In this document: positions 19,301 through 27,992 of the stretch, in pieces
Position numbering within the stretch: position 1 is the first letter of the stretch
Layout: each line of letters begins with the position of its first letter
Assembly: GCF_947497005.1 (NCBI RefSeq)
Contig: NZ_CANMFF010000002.1
Coordinates: forward strand, 62,001-126,000
DNA length: 64,000 bases
Direction of reading: 5' to 3'
From: an uncultured Ruegeria sp.
GTDB lineage: Bacteria > Pseudomonadota > Alphaproteobacteria > Rhodobacterales > Rhodobacteraceae
Program-made: the position numbers and the translations under genes
Notes under the pieces: generated by a model
The model's database searches: none
What the model saw: the letters and a program-made list of their open reading frames with translations, nothing else
What the model was told of the DNA's origin: nothing

Positions 19301-20172
19301 AGATTGTAGCCCTTGCGCTTGACCACCTGCAGCGCAACGGTGGATTCACCGTTGAACCGGGCTGTGCCTTCACGGTCCTCAAAAGTATAGTTGATCTGGG
19401 CCAACTCACCCAGAGTAACCACGCGGTCGCCATTTACTTTGACCGGCAGGCCGTAGACGTCCTGCGCGGTCTTGAAGGACGAGGGGATCTTGACCGAGAA
19501 CGTCCCCTGCGCAGTCTCGACTTCACCGGCGGCAATCAACTGGTTGTTGTTCCGCACAACATTGATCAGCTCGGCAGCGGTGACGTTGTAAGCCTCAAGC
19601 CGGAGCGGATCGATGACGACTTCAAGCATCTCGTCGCGGTTGCCGGCGATACCGGCCTCAAGCACGGCATCCAGCGCCTCAAGCTCGTCCTGAAGGTCTT
19701 TTGCCACGCGCGCCATGGTGCGCTCGGGCACCGGGCCGGTCAGGTTGACGATGACAATGGGGAATTCCGAGAAATTGACCTCGGCAATCGTGTATTGCTC
19801 GGCCCCGTCGGGAAATTCGGCCTGTGCACTGTTCATAGCATCGCGCACATCTGCAATGGTGGCGGATTTGTCCCAACCGAACTCAAACTCCAGCAGAAGG
19901 CCCGCGTAGCTCTCGGCGGCAGTAGCGGTCATCGTGTCCAGCCCGTCGAGATCGGCCATCTCGGTTTCCATCGGCTTGATCAGCAGGCTTTCGCTGTCTT
20001 CGGCTGAAATGCCCGGAAACTGAACCGAGACGAACAGCATCGGGATATCGATATCCGGCTCGCCTTCTTTTGGCAGCGAAACATAGGCAAACCCGCCGAC
20101 AACCAGTGAGATAGCGATAAACGCCAGCACCATTCGGGCCCGTTCAGCGGCCCAGGCAACGACGCCGGTCAT
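16384..20172 (-). CDS. RND family efflux transporter permease, unusually long
   Basis: A 1262-residue RND pump; typical relatives have about 1030-1050. The N-terminal membrane helix, the porter repeats, TM2-6 (about 335-480) and the C-terminal TM8-12 are all present. The extra length includes a segment after TM6 with additional hydrophobic stretches (about 505-570) and a charged C-terminal tail. The TM4 proton-relay motif reads G-M-L-V-D-G-A-I-V-V-V-E (around 398-409), so one of the two adjacent Asp of drug-type pumps is Gly. It overlaps its adaptor gene by ATGA. Substrate unknown; no outer-membrane channel gene is adjacent. Confidence 0.92.
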   Translation of the reverse strand: MTGVVAWAAERARMVLAFIAISLVVGGFAYVSLPKEGEPDIDIPMLFVSVQFPGISAEDSESLLIKPMETEMADLDGLDTMTATAAESYAGLLLEFEFGWDKSATIADVRDAMNSAQAEFPDGAEQYTIAEVNFSEFPIVIVNLTGPVPERTMARVAKDLQDELEALDAVLEAGIAGNRDEMLEVVIDPLRLEAYNVTAAELINVVRNNNQLIAAGEVETAQGTFSVKIPSSFKTAQDVYGLPVKVNGDRVVTLGELAQINYTFEDREGTARFNGESTVALQVVKRKGYNLIDTVALIKATVAEAQTKWPTELRAAVDVGTSNDQSRIVGSMVSQLEGSVLTAVALVMIVVLASLGTRAALLVGFAIPTSFLLCFAFLAMIGVTISNMVMFGLILAVGMLVDGAIVVVEYADKRIKEGVGPMHAYVEAAQRMFWPIVSSTATTLCAFLPMLFWPGIPGEFMKMLPITLIFVLSASLIVALIYLPVMGGVSGRLSRVFDRSSVWLRARTPWWVRVLMVPPSLYMIFLGAMQTLNPTYLLPGGSVAGALLFLFGAFAGSVTLSAAKIERAEETRVHTADEHTPFGHVVRFLVGNPIMPIVSLAAVFSAVFFVAFVWFPQESRGVEFFVESEPEQATAYVRARGNLSLAEKDAMVLEAEQIIGSHPAVINVFAFAGEGGLNQNNGGAQAPADTVGQVQFEIIPWEDRPNISESALWGLFERHFVAPEYDGDFVIDELNAQLATIPGIVVEILPLEQGPASAKPVHLRIKGDGWEELTSAAVAAREIFDSTPGLIKTEDTLPLPGIDWQIDVDVAKAGRFGADVATVGAMVQLVTRGILLGEMRPDSNDEEIEIRVRLPEEDRVLSTLDTLKVRTPDGLIPLSNFVTRKPVAKLAEINRVDQQRYYDVKADVEPGLSKVVTEGPDGQPIRLAIMREVADPYTPTGTVLNGAGGKSYELIQLTGAESVDQLRSAIDDGDAQFALINPNERIAILTEWLDTGPFANSISWEWTGDQEEQEESGAFLVNAFMGALGLMFVILLAQFNSFYNSVLVLLAVILSTTGVLIGMIVMEQPFSIIMTGTGIVALAGIVVNNNIVLIDTYQEYSAYMPRIEAIIRTAESRIRPVLLTTLTTMAGLTPMMFGLSLDFIYGGYSIDSPTALWWKQLATAVVFGLGIATVLTLIVTPSLLALRVWVTTYAIWLSRVLARVTAGRSSQVAQDMAIGRSARQIQATEIVWDDEPQSGWSMQDDRSDQPDHPAGPPLKAAE

Positions 20173-21395
20173 TGTGAAGCTTCCCGGTAAGTTGGTGCAA
20201 CGGTCACGCCGCGTGTCACGAACTCCTGACCTACAACAATAACGTCTGTGGTTTCTGGCAGGCCATCGATCCAGACGCCTTCCGCGGTGTCACGCAGAAT
20301 GCGAACCGGCTGGAAATCGACCACATTGCTAGTGCCGACCGTGCGTACACCCAATTGACCTTCGTTGCTTAAAGTCAGCGCAGATTGCGGCAGCAGGTGC
20401 GCTTTGGCCCCTTCTGCTGCGATACGGATAGTGGCGGTCTGACCGTCGCGAATGGTCAGATCAGGGTTTGGCACCGTGATTTCCACCTCGAACGTGCGCG
20501 TTGTTTCATCCGCTGACCGGCTGAGGAATGTAACCCGCCCGCCAAGCTGCCTACCGGTAACCAATGTTGCTGACGCCTCTGATCCCACCTGAACGCGATT
20601 GACTTCGGTTTCCGGTACGAACCCGACCAGTTTGATCGGGTCGAGCTGGATGACAGTCGCGCACAGTGATCCGGGCTGCATAAGACTGCCCAGTTCAGCG
20701 GTATCGCTTTCCAGCAGGCCCTTGAAGGGGGCCGTGATTGTCAGGCGACCAACCTCTCTTTGCGCGGCTTCGACAGCGGCGGCGGCGGCTTCGATCCCGG
20801 CCCGGGTGGCTTCCAGCCCGGCTTCGGCAGATTTCACGCCCGCTTTGGCAGTGCTCATCGACGCTTCGCTGGAAATCCGGCGGGTTTCGGATGCAAAGCC
20901 GGTTTCAGCCAGTTTGCGTGAAGCGGTCAGGTTGATTTCGGCCTCAGCCACCAGTGCATGAGCCTCTTGCAGACGGGCTTCGGCTTCGGGGATGCGGCTT
21001 TCTGCCTCCAGCTTGCCAGCCAGGGCTTCGGCCAGTTGGGCAGGGCGCGTACCGGGGTCGAGTTCGCACAGTATGTCCCCGGCGTCGACAAACGCACCCT
21101 TGCGCTTGGGCTCAGAGATGACAGTCGTGGTGGTTTCCGACAGCACTTCCACCTGCCGGTTTGCTTTGGTCTGGCCGCGCAACAGGACCGCGCTGTCGAT
21201 TTCGCGCGCTTGTGAGCGCAGCGCGACGACGCCCACGGCCGCGATATCGGCATTGTCAGTTTCGGTGGCCTCGTTTTGCGTCGCTTCTTCCGAGTCTCCA
21301 CGCCCTGCAAAGGCAAACAAACTGTCGCGCTCAAAAACAAGAAAATACAGCGCAACAATCACCAGAATGGCGTTGATGAATGAAATCAAGCGCAT
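20169..21395 (-). CDS. RND periplasmic adaptor (membrane fusion protein)
   Basis: A 408-residue adaptor of the HlyD/AcrA type. One N-terminal membrane helix (about residues 5-22) is followed by a lipoyl-like half (V-E-V-L-S-E-T-T-T-T-V), a long Ala/Glu-rich alpha-helical hairpin (about 115-215), then a beta-barrel with the T-I-T-A-P-F-x-G-x-L-x motif. It links the inner-membrane pump encoded downstream to an outer-membrane channel. ATG follows GGGAG. It is the first gene of the pair and diverges from yfgM. Confidence 0.92.
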   Translation of the reverse strand: MRLISFINAILVIVALYFLVFERDSLFAFAGRGDSEEATQNEATETDNADIAAVGVVALRSQAREIDSAVLLRGQTKANRQVEVLSETTTTVISEPKRKGAFVDAGDILCELDPGTRPAQLAEALAGKLEAESRIPEAEARLQEAHALVAEAEINLTASRKLAETGFASETRRISSEASMSTAKAGVKSAEAGLEATRAGIEAAAAAVEAAQREVGRLTITAPFKGLLESDTAELGSLMQPGSLCATVIQLDPIKLVGFVPETEVNRVQVGSEASATLVTGRQLGGRVTFLSRSADETTRTFEVEITVPNPDLTIRDGQTATIRIAAEGAKAHLLPQSALTLSNEGQLGVRTVGTSNVVDFQPVRILRDTAEGVWIDGLPETTDVIVVGQEFVTRGVTVAPTYREASQ

Positions 21396-21620
21396 ACAGT
21401 ATTTCTCCCAGAATTCTGTGCCAACAAAAGCGGTGCGGTCTCGCTATGAAATGGGGCGTCGGCTATGTAATTTCCACACTGAACTGAATAGTTCGGTTTA
21501 GTTTTTTTCGCAAGAGTGAAGCCGTGCGGTGAAAATGTGCAAAATCGGACCCTTGGCTTGGCGTTGGCGCCGGGGTATGACATGGCGCACCATACAAGAC
21601 ACACAGCCCAGGGGGCAGGA

Positions 21621-22292
21621 ATGAGCGATACCGACAGTTTCATTGATGAGGTCACGGAAGAAGTACGCCGTGACCGGGTGTATCTGCTGTTGCGACGCTG
21701 GGGCTGGGTCGGTGTCGTCGCCGTCGTGCTGATTGTGGGCGGAGCGGCGTTCAATGAATACCGCAAGTCGCGCGATACGGCGCAGGCGCAGGATCTGGGT
21801 GACTCGATTCTGGCGGCCCTGTCGGAAAACGATTCTGATGCGCGTGCCTCCGGGTTGCGAAATATTGAACCGACGTCCCCGGGTGGGGATGCTGTTCTGA
21901 ACATGCTGTTGTCTGCGTCGCAGGTTGAGGCCGGATCGCGAGAAGATGCGGTCAACAGCCTGAAAGCAACTGCCGTTCAGGGCGACCTGCCGGAAATTTA
22001 TCGCGCTATTGCAAGCTTCAGGGCGCTGCTGTTGCAAAGCGACACTTTGTCCGGTGCAGATCGTCGACAACAGTTCGAGGCACTGGCAGCGCCGGGCGCA
22101 CCTTTGCGTCTGTTGGCTGAAGAACAACTGGCGCTGATTGACGTGTCCGAAGGTAACGTTGATACGGCGCTGAATCGTTTGCAGGCTCTGCGTCAGGATG
22201 CCGAGGTAAGCATTGATCTGCAGCAGCGTGCGGCCCAGCTGATTGTTGCTTTGGGTGGTGAACCGGAGCCATTGGTGGCGCAGCAGGGCTGA
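21621..22292 (+). CDS. YfgM-like ancillary SecYEG subunit (TPR-like)
   Basis: A 223-residue single-span protein. The start is the ATG of M-S-D-T-D-S-F-I-D-E-V, ten bases after GGGGG; in-frame upstream codons lack a site. A cytoplasmic R-R-D-R segment leads to one membrane helix (about 28-47), then a periplasmic helical domain with TPR-like pattern. E. coli YfgM sits next to bamB and associates with the SecYEG translocon and chaperones; the same order (yfgM-bamB-der) occurs here. That conserved neighbourhood is the main support. Confidence 0.82.
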   Translation: MSDTDSFIDEVTEEVRRDRVYLLLRRWGWVGVVAVVLIVGGAAFNEYRKSRDTAQAQDLGDSILAALSENDSDARASGLRNIEPTSPGGDAVLNMLLSASQVEAGSREDAVNSLKATAVQGDLPEIYRAIASFRALLLQSDTLSGADRRQQFEALAAPGAPLRLLAEEQLALIDVSEGNVDTALNRLQALRQDAEVSIDLQQRAAQLIVALGGEPEPLVAQQG

Positions 22293-22336
22293 TCAGGCAG
22301 AACAAGAGACTAAATGACAGGCGAGTTCGGAATACC

Positions 22337-23659
22337 ATGGTAACAAGACTATTTTCCCGCGCGGGATTGCCGGTTGCGGCGCTGGCTTTGACCGCATTGG
22401 CCGCCTGTGAACAACCCGAAGCCATTTTGCCTGGCGAGCGCGAAGACATTCGCCCGGCATCTGATCTGGAAACAGTTGAAAAAAGCGGTTCGCAGCCTAT
22501 CAACTTGCCAGGCCAGCAAGCAAATGCCAGCTGGACGCAAAGCCCGGGAACGGCTGCGTACCGAACCACAAACGCTGCGCTGCGGGCGACGCCACAGCGA
22601 ATCTGGTCTGCCTCAATTGGTCAGGGTGACTCGCGCAAGCAACGCATCACAGCCGAGCCGGTGGTCGCGGGTGGTTTGATTTACACGCTGGACGCTAGGG
22701 CGACCGTATCGGCGGTCACTCCGCAGGGGCAGTTGGCCTGGGATACTGATCTGATCCCCCCGAGCGACGGAGACGGAGATGCCACGGGTGGGGGCATGGC
22801 CTATTCAAACGGCGTTCTTTATGTGTCGTCCGGGTTTGGGCGGTTGACTGCGCTGGATGCAAAGACCGGTGCCATACGCTGGCAAAAGCGGCTGGACGCA
22901 ACCGGCAGTGGCGCACCGCTGGTTAATGACGGCCTGCTGTATCTTGTGGCCGGAGACGAAACCGGTTGGACCATAAACACCAACGATGGGCGAATCGCCT
23001 GGCAAATCGAAGGCACTCCTAGTGTCGGTAATGTTCTTGGCGCGCCAGCGCCTGTGATCGCTTCCGACTTGGCGGTGTTTGCATTTGGTTCGGGTGACGT
23101 GGCCGCCACCTTCCGCCGCGGCGGCATCCGCCGTTGGAATGCGTCGGTCGCGGGCGGCCGCCGGGGACGGGCTGCCGCGCAAATCGTCGACGTGACCGGC
23201 AGTCCTATGGTTGTCGGAAGCAGCATCTATATCGGCAACCACTCTGGCCGGACCGTGGCCTTCGACGTTGCTACGGGCGAGCGTCGCTGGACTGCTGATG
23301 AAGGCGCAATCGATACTGTCTGGCCAGCAGGCAACAGCATTTTCCTGATCAGTGACCGCAGCCAGCTGGTACGCCTGAACGCATCTGACGGCTCGGTCAT
23401 CTGGGCGCAGGACTTGCCGAGCTTTGTCAAAGACAAGCGGGGCCGTCGCGGACCCATCTTTGCGCATTACGGTCCGATCCTCGCAGGTGGTCGCATTGTG
23501 ATTGCATCCAATGATGGATATCTGCGGTTCTTCAATCCGGTCAACGGAGCCCTGGTTCATCAGGTCGAAGTCCCCGGAGGCGCGACCACGGCACCGGTTG
23601 TAGCCGGGCAAACGCTGTATGTCGTTTCCTCCAAGGGTGATCTACACGCTTTCCGTTGA
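22337..23659 (+). CDS. bamB: Outer membrane assembly lipoprotein BamB
   Basis: A 440-residue lipoprotein. Signal peptide with lipobox L-A-A-C, lipidated Cys24. The mature part is a PQQ-like beta-propeller with repeated tags such as V-V-A-G-G-L-I-Y-T, G-V-L-Y-V-S-S and L-D-A-K-T-G-A-I-R-W, the latter being the blade motif. BamB assists BamA in folding outer-membrane proteins. It lies 44 bases after the yfgM-like gene and 48 bases before der. Length slightly exceeds the E. coli protein (392). Confidence 0.9.
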   Translation: MVTRLFSRAGLPVAALALTALAACEQPEAILPGEREDIRPASDLETVEKSGSQPINLPGQQANASWTQSPGTAAYRTTNAALRATPQRIWSASIGQGDSRKQRITAEPVVAGGLIYTLDARATVSAVTPQGQLAWDTDLIPPSDGDGDATGGGMAYSNGVLYVSSGFGRLTALDAKTGAIRWQKRLDATGSGAPLVNDGLLYLVAGDETGWTINTNDGRIAWQIEGTPSVGNVLGAPAPVIASDLAVFAFGSGDVAATFRRGGIRRWNASVAGGRRGRAAAQIVDVTGSPMVVGSSIYIGNHSGRTVAFDVATGERRWTADEGAIDTVWPAGNSIFLISDRSQLVRLNASDGSVIWAQDLPSFVKDKRGRRGPIFAHYGPILAGGRIVIASNDGYLRFFNPVNGALVHQVEVPGGATTAPVVAGQTLYVVSSKGDLHAFR

Positions 23660-23707
23660 CGGCAAGATGCGCTAAAGGGCGCTTCTTGAGTCTTGAAAGT
23701 TGAAATC

Positions 23708-25171
23708 ATGTCGCTGACCCTCGCCATCGTGGGGCGCCCGAATGTGGGCAAATCCACCCTGTTCAATCGCCTTGTGGGCAAACGTCTGGCCTTGGTCGAC
23801 GACCAGCCCGGCGTGACGCGTGACCTGCGCGAAGGCGAAGCGCGGCTGGGCGATCTTCGCTTTACCGTGATCGATACGGCAGGACTTGAAGATGCGACAG
23901 ATGACAGCCTTCAGGGCCGGATGCGCCGTCTGACCGAACGCGCAGTGGACATGGCCGATGTCTGCCTGTTCATGATCGACGCGCGCGTGGGGCTGACCCC
24001 CACAGATGAGATGTTCGCGGAAATCCTGCGTAAACGCTCCAAGCATGTGATCCTTGCGGCCAACAAGGCCGAAGGCATTGCTGCGGATGCGGGTGTTCTG
24101 GAGGCATACAATCTGGGTCTGGGTGAACCGGTCCGCCTGTCAGGCGAGCATGGTGAAGGGATGACTGACCTTTATGCGCAGCTGATGCCTCTGGCCGATG
24201 CAGCAGAGGAAAAACAGGTCGAGGAGGCCCCTGAAACGAATATCGAGCTGGATGAGGATGGCGAGGGCGAGATGCCCCTGATCACCTCTGCCAAGCCGTT
24301 GCAGGTGGCCGTGGTGGGCCGTCCGAATGCGGGCAAGTCCACGCTGATCAACCAGATCGTCGGCGAAGACCGTTTGCTGACCGGGCCAGAGGCCGGAATT
24401 ACCCGAGATGCCATCAGTCTGCGGATCGACTGGGCCGACCCGGATGGCGAAAGCACTCCGATGCGGATCTTTGACACGGCAGGGATGCGCAAGAAGGCAA
24501 AAGTACAGGAAAAACTGGAGAAGCTTTCGGTCTCGGACGGTTTGCGCGCCGTGAAATTTGCCGAAGTCGTCGTTGTGTTGCTGGACGCCGCCATCCCGTT
24601 TGAACAGCAAGACCTGCGTATCGCAGATCTGGCCGAACGTGAAGGCCGGGCCGTTGTGGTTGCCGTGAACAAATGGGATATTGAAGACGACAAACAGGAA
24701 AAGCTGCGCGATCTGAAAGAGTCCTTCGAGCGTTTGCTGCCGCAATTGCGCGGCGCACCGCTGATCACTGTTTCGGCAAAGACAGGCCGGGGGTTGGAAC
24801 GTCTGCGCGCTGCTATACTGCGCGCCCATGACATCTGGAATCGCCGGGTGCCGACTGCTGCGCTGAACCGCTGGCTGACCGCCATGTTGGAGCAACACCC
24901 ACCGCCAGCCCCGCAGGGCCGCCGGATCAAGCTGCGTTATATGACTCAGGCCAAGACCCGCCCACCGGGGTTTGTGGTGATGTGCTCGCATCCCGACAAG
25001 ATGCCTGAAAGCTATACCCGCTATCTGGTCAATGGTCTGCGCCAGGATTTCGACATGCCGGGCACACCGATCCGCCTGACCCTGCGCGGGCAGGGCGACA
25101 AGAACCCCTATAAAGGGCGGCGCAAGAAAAATGCCGGTGCTTTGGCTAAACATCTCAAAGGGCGCGGGTAA
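23708..25171 (+). CDS. der: Ribosome biogenesis GTPase Der (EngA)
   Basis: A 487-residue double GTPase needed for 50S subunit maturation. The first P-loop is G-R-P-N-V-G-K-S-T (residues 8-16); the second, G-R-P-N-A-G-K-S-T, is near 204. D-T-A-G and N-K-x-D/E boxes follow each, and the C-terminal KH-like domain includes [10 protein letters not shown]. The acidic linker between domains (about 165-195) is longer than in E. coli. The ATG of [11 protein letters not shown] was chosen over an upstream TTG because it is the canonical start. Confidence 0.96.
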   Translation: MSLTLAIVGRPNVGKSTLFNRLVGKRLALVDDQPGVTRDLREGEARLGDLRFTVIDTAGLEDATDDSLQGRMRRLTERAVDMADVCLFMIDARVGLTPTDEMFAEILRKRSKHVILAANKAEGIAADAGVLEAYNLGLGEPVRLSGEHGEGMTDLYAQLMPLADAAEEKQVEEAPETNIELDEDGEGEMPLITSAKPLQVAVVGRPNAGKSTLINQIVGEDRLLTGPEAGITRDAISLRIDWADPDGESTPMRIFDTAGMRKKAKVQEKLEKLSVSDGLRAVKFAEVVVVLLDAAIPFEQQDLRIADLAEREGRAVVVAVNKWDIEDDKQEKLRDLKESFERLLPQLRGAPLITVSAKTGRGLERLRAAILRAHDIWNRRVPTAALNRWLTAMLEQHPPPAPQGRRIKLRYMTQAKTRPPGFVVMCSHPDKMPESYTRYLVNGLRQDFDMPGTPIRLTLRGQGDKNPYKGRRKKNAGALAKHLKGRG

Positions 25172-25198
25172 GCTGCGCCACCAGTGCCCGCCCGCTGT

Positions 25199-25651
25199 CT
25201 AGTTCTTATTGACAAACAGCCGGTTTGCCTCGATCGCGTCTGCTAAACCTTCGGGCGTGCCGCCTTCATCAATCGTGGTGGCCAGCGCGTCCGCCGCGGC
25301 TCCGGTGGTGAAGATCGATGCAATCGCCGTTGTGCCCGCAAAAAGACCCTCGCTTCCGCCTGCGTTGTCGTACTTCAGGTCAAAACTTGAAATCATGTTG
25401 ACTGCCTCGTCAATTGGCCTGCCAGCGTCGTTCCGTTTCTGAGGGGGGACCAAGGTTGTAACCCGGCGCTGTACGCCTGCGTTTACCTCGACAGGAAGTG
25501 CTTTGGCCGGATCCGAGCGCAACGCGATGTTCACCCCGCTGCGTTCGCCGTAAACCAGCGCGCGATCCTGAACTTCGGTGCAGCCGGCAAGGCCGGAGCC
25601 ACAGATCGCAATAGCGGCAAGAATGGATGGCACTTTGGGGAATTTATCCAT
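25199..25651 (-). CDS. Lipoprotein of unknown function, third of three
   Basis: A 150-residue lipoprotein. The signal peptide ends in L-A-G-C (Cys24). A G-V-N-I-A-L segment followed ~20 residues later by V-T-T-L-V-P-P matches a pattern in the two genes upstream. A Gly/Ala-rich hydrophobic run near residues 105-125 looks membrane-associated. ATG lies 8 bases inside the previous gene and follows GAAGGAG. An open frame extends further upstream but lacks a site. No family was recognised. Confidence 0.7.
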   Translation of the reverse strand: MDKFPKVPSILAAIAICGSGLAGCTEVQDRALVYGERSGVNIALRSDPAKALPVEVNAGVQRRVTTLVPPQKRNDAGRPIDEAVNMISSFDLKYDNAGGSEGLFAGTTAIASIFTTGAAADALATTIDEGGTPEGLADAIEANRLFVNKN

Positions 25652-26081
25652 TGTCATCTCCTTCGCCGGGGGGATTTTCATTTCCGTTCTTTTTGTCGTC
25701 GGCACAGGCGAGCAGTTTCTCAGCGCCTTCTTTTTTTCCTTTGGTTCCAAGCGCCTTAGCCAGTTTCTCAGCGGCCTGGCCAGTCGAAATGACGTCAGAA
25801 TAGCCAGTCAGAAAGATGCTGCTGGTTGTCATGCTGGTGCAGCCGAAGACCGCCATGGCTTCGCGTTTTGTTCGCAAGTTGCCTTCAGAGTCTGTCCCGC
25901 CGGGTTCCATCACTGGTACAAGCGCTGCGAAATCGCGGTCGAAGCCGATGACAACCTGACCTTGTTGGCGATTAGCGCTTACCGCGGCATTGACTCCGAC
26001 GACTGTGTCGTGTGCGACGTAAAGCTGGTCGCCGCAGCCACATAGGCCGCATAATCCTAATAACGGTAAGAGTCCTTTCAC
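25644..26081 (-). CDS. Lipoprotein of unknown function, second of three
   Basis: A 145-residue lipoprotein. The start is GTG: it overlaps the previous stop in GTGA and follows AAGGAG, whereas the in-frame ATG seven codons upstream has no site. The short signal peptide ends in L-C-G-C (Cys16). A V-G-V-N-A-A-V segment leads to Q-V-V-I-G-F-D-R-D-F-A-A-L-V-P-V, a beta-hairpin-like pattern shared with its neighbours. The C-terminus is Lys/Glu/Gly rich. No domain was recognised. Confidence 0.68.
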   Translation of the reverse strand: MKGLLPLLGLCGLCGCGDQLYVAHDTVVGVNAAVSANRQQGQVVIGFDRDFAALVPVMEPGGTDSEGNLRTKREAMAVFGCTSMTTSSIFLTGYSDVISTGQAAEKLAKALGTKGKKEGAEKLLACADDKKNGNENPPGEGDDNG

Positions 26082-26572
26082 GTTCGCGTCTCCTTCTTGC
26101 ATGAGGTTTCATCAAGTTGATCAACTCTGGTCGAGGACAGGTCATCGAGATCCATGTACAGGCTGCGTGCGATCTCGGCGTTTTTCGGGATATCCACCAA
26201 AACAGTGGCTTGATGGCGACCAATGGTCAGACCGCTCCACCTGCGACCAAAGGCAATCTCCAGCCCTGTGGTGTCAGTTACCGATGCTGCCAGGGGTTGG
26301 TCGTTGACCAGCGCCTGTCGGTCTGTCCGCCCTGTCTGATCATCTCTGCAATTCCCGGTGAACACGAGAATTTCGTGATAAGCGCCAAAACTGAAGATTG
26401 CAGTGCCTTGCAATGTAGCGACATGCAGCCCGCGACCTTGTAGCTCGTGTACAACTGTATTTCCGTTTAAGAAGACAGCCGAAGTTGAGGTGCCAAAACC
26501 GTTAAACGAACACCCCGCTAGCCAGACGCAAATCAATGGCGAAAATCGCAATGTACTTCTCGAAAAAGTCAA
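26078..26572 (-). CDS. Lipoprotein of unknown function, first of three
   Basis: A 164-residue lipoprotein with lipobox W-L-A-G-C (Cys21). The mature part is beta-rich; near its C-terminal half T-G-L-E-I-A-F-G is followed by L-T-I-G-R-H-Q-A-T-V-L-V, comparable with the other two lipoproteins. Two more cysteines (C-R-D-D and S-C-K-K) could pair. It is the first gene of a tightly overlapping trio on the minus strand. No catalytic motif or known family was seen. Confidence 0.65.
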   Translation of the reverse strand: MTFSRSTLRFSPLICVWLAGCSFNGFGTSTSAVFLNGNTVVHELQGRGLHVATLQGTAIFSFGAYHEILVFTGNCRDDQTGRTDRQALVNDQPLAASVTDTTGLEIAFGRRWSGLTIGRHQATVLVDIPKNAEIARSLYMDLDDLSSTRVDQLDETSCKKETRT

Positions 26573-26916
26573 TCAATGAGCCTTAAAAACTGCCTCACAT
26601 TCTGATCAGAAGTTTCCCTTGCGTCAACTCTTAGGGTTATGTGAACGACGTGAAAACGCTCCGAAACACTGTAAGGCTTGTTTCACGGACGCGTCCTTCC
26701 CAAGAGTGGGGCGTCGTTTCCTGTGTCGGTGTTTAACTCGCAAGTGCGTAACTGCGCCAATTTTCAGCGTTTTCACTCTGAGGGCGTGACAGCCCCTGTT
26801 CTGCGCGCTAGCATTCATGTGTGTGCATCTGTCTGCGCATGCACTGCTTGCACGCGATCGAATCGCGCCTAGATTTTGAACAGATAATAACAGGACCATC
26901 GTGGGGAGCGGACTGG
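26573..26916. other. Divergent intergenic region with a palindrome
   Basis: This 344-base stretch separates the lipoprotein trio from the desaturase gene. It holds no supported gene. CGCGAT-CGA-ATCGCG (26853-26867), a perfect inverted repeat, lies 50 bases before the desaturase start and could be an operator. The frames that cross the region have no domains. Confidence 0.5.
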
Positions 26917-27900
26917 ATGGATCTGAGGGAATATACAAGACACTACGCAGTTCAGGACAACAGATTGGCTGCGCTAAGCTATTTTGGCACTTTTGCGGTG
27001 TATTTTGCATCACTGGCGTCGGCGATTATATTCGTGGATCGATGGTACATCATGATACCGGCCGGGATTGTCTTCGCCTTTTCTGCGGTGCGCCTTTATG
27101 TGTTGCAACATGATTGCGGGCATCACTCGCTGTTTGAAACACGGCGCCAAAACGAGTGGGCGGGGCATGGTCTATCCCCATTCACTTTTGCGCCGTTCGA
27201 GGTGATGAAGCAGAACCACAATCTGCACCACGCGGGCATCGGCAACCTCGAGCATCGTGAGACTGGTGAAATTCACACGATGACTTTGCGAGAATGGAAC
27301 GAAGCGAACTGGAAGACTCGTTTGTTCTACAGGATGTATCGCAATCCATTCATCTTGGTGCCCGCCGGTGCGTTGTTCACTTATTTCATTCGCTATCGCT
27401 GGCCCAAGAACACAGTGCGTTTTGGTATCAACGGCGTGTTGCTACACAATGGGTCGATCGTTGTGTTTCTGGGTCTGTTGTACCTGATCGCTGGCATGAC
27501 AGGGATCTGGGTCTGGCTGGTGTTTTCGTTTTTGGGCGGAATGCTGGGTGTGTTCCTCGTGTATCTGCAGCACAATTTTGAAGACACCTATTGGGATCGC
27601 CGTCCGGATCTGAACCCGCAGATCGCGGCGCTGCAAGGGTCGTCTGCACTGGACTTCGGATGGTGGTTCGACACTGCCGTTGCCTGCATCACGCTGCATG
27701 ACATCCATCATTTCAATGCACGCATCCCATCGTATCGTTTGCGTGCCTGCCATTATAATCTGCCGCCCGAGTTTACCCCTCGCCGGATCAAATTCCCCGA
27801 GGCCGTCGCGGCGTTGAACCTGAAGCTCTGGGATGAGGATGCAAAGCGCCTCGTACCCTTCCCGAAACACAACCGAACCGCAGGTCTGGCGCACAGTTAA
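26917..27900 (+). CDS. Fatty acid desaturase
   Basis: A 327-residue membrane di-iron desaturase. The three histidine boxes are H-D-C-G-H-H (65-70), H-N-L-H-H (101-105) and H-D-I-H-H (261-265), with four to five hydrophobic spans between. The motif spacing fits acyl-lipid desaturases of the DesA type, which introduce a double bond into membrane lipids. The ATG of M-D-L-R-E-Y was chosen because a GGGGAG site precedes it; the upstream in-frame region is Cys rich and looks non-coding. Confidence 0.88.
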   Translation: MDLREYTRHYAVQDNRLAALSYFGTFAVYFASLASAIIFVDRWYIMIPAGIVFAFSAVRLYVLQHDCGHHSLFETRRQNEWAGHGLSPFTFAPFEVMKQNHNLHHAGIGNLEHRETGEIHTMTLREWNEANWKTRLFYRMYRNPFILVPAGALFTYFIRYRWPKNTVRFGINGVLLHNGSIVVFLGLLYLIAGMTGIWVWLVFSFLGGMLGVFLVYLQHNFEDTYWDRRPDLNPQIAALQGSSALDFGWWFDTAVACITLHDIHHFNARIPSYRLRACHYNLPPEFTPRRIKFPEAVAALNLKLWDEDAKRLVPFPKHNRTAGLAHS

Positions 27901-27941
27901 GCAGTTGGACTTAAGAAGGTAGCTGCACAGCTTGCAGATAT

Positions 27942-27960
27942 GTATATCCAGCGTATATAC
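27942..27960. repeat. Inverted repeat before the HhH/H1-like gene
   Basis: GTATAT (27942-27947) and ATATAC (27955-27960) form an AT-rich inverted repeat 33-51 bases before the next start codon. It could be part of a promoter or an operator; no regulator is known. Confidence 0.35.
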
Positions 27961-27992
27961 GAGTGCGCAGGGAGACAGAGAAAGGACCCATA

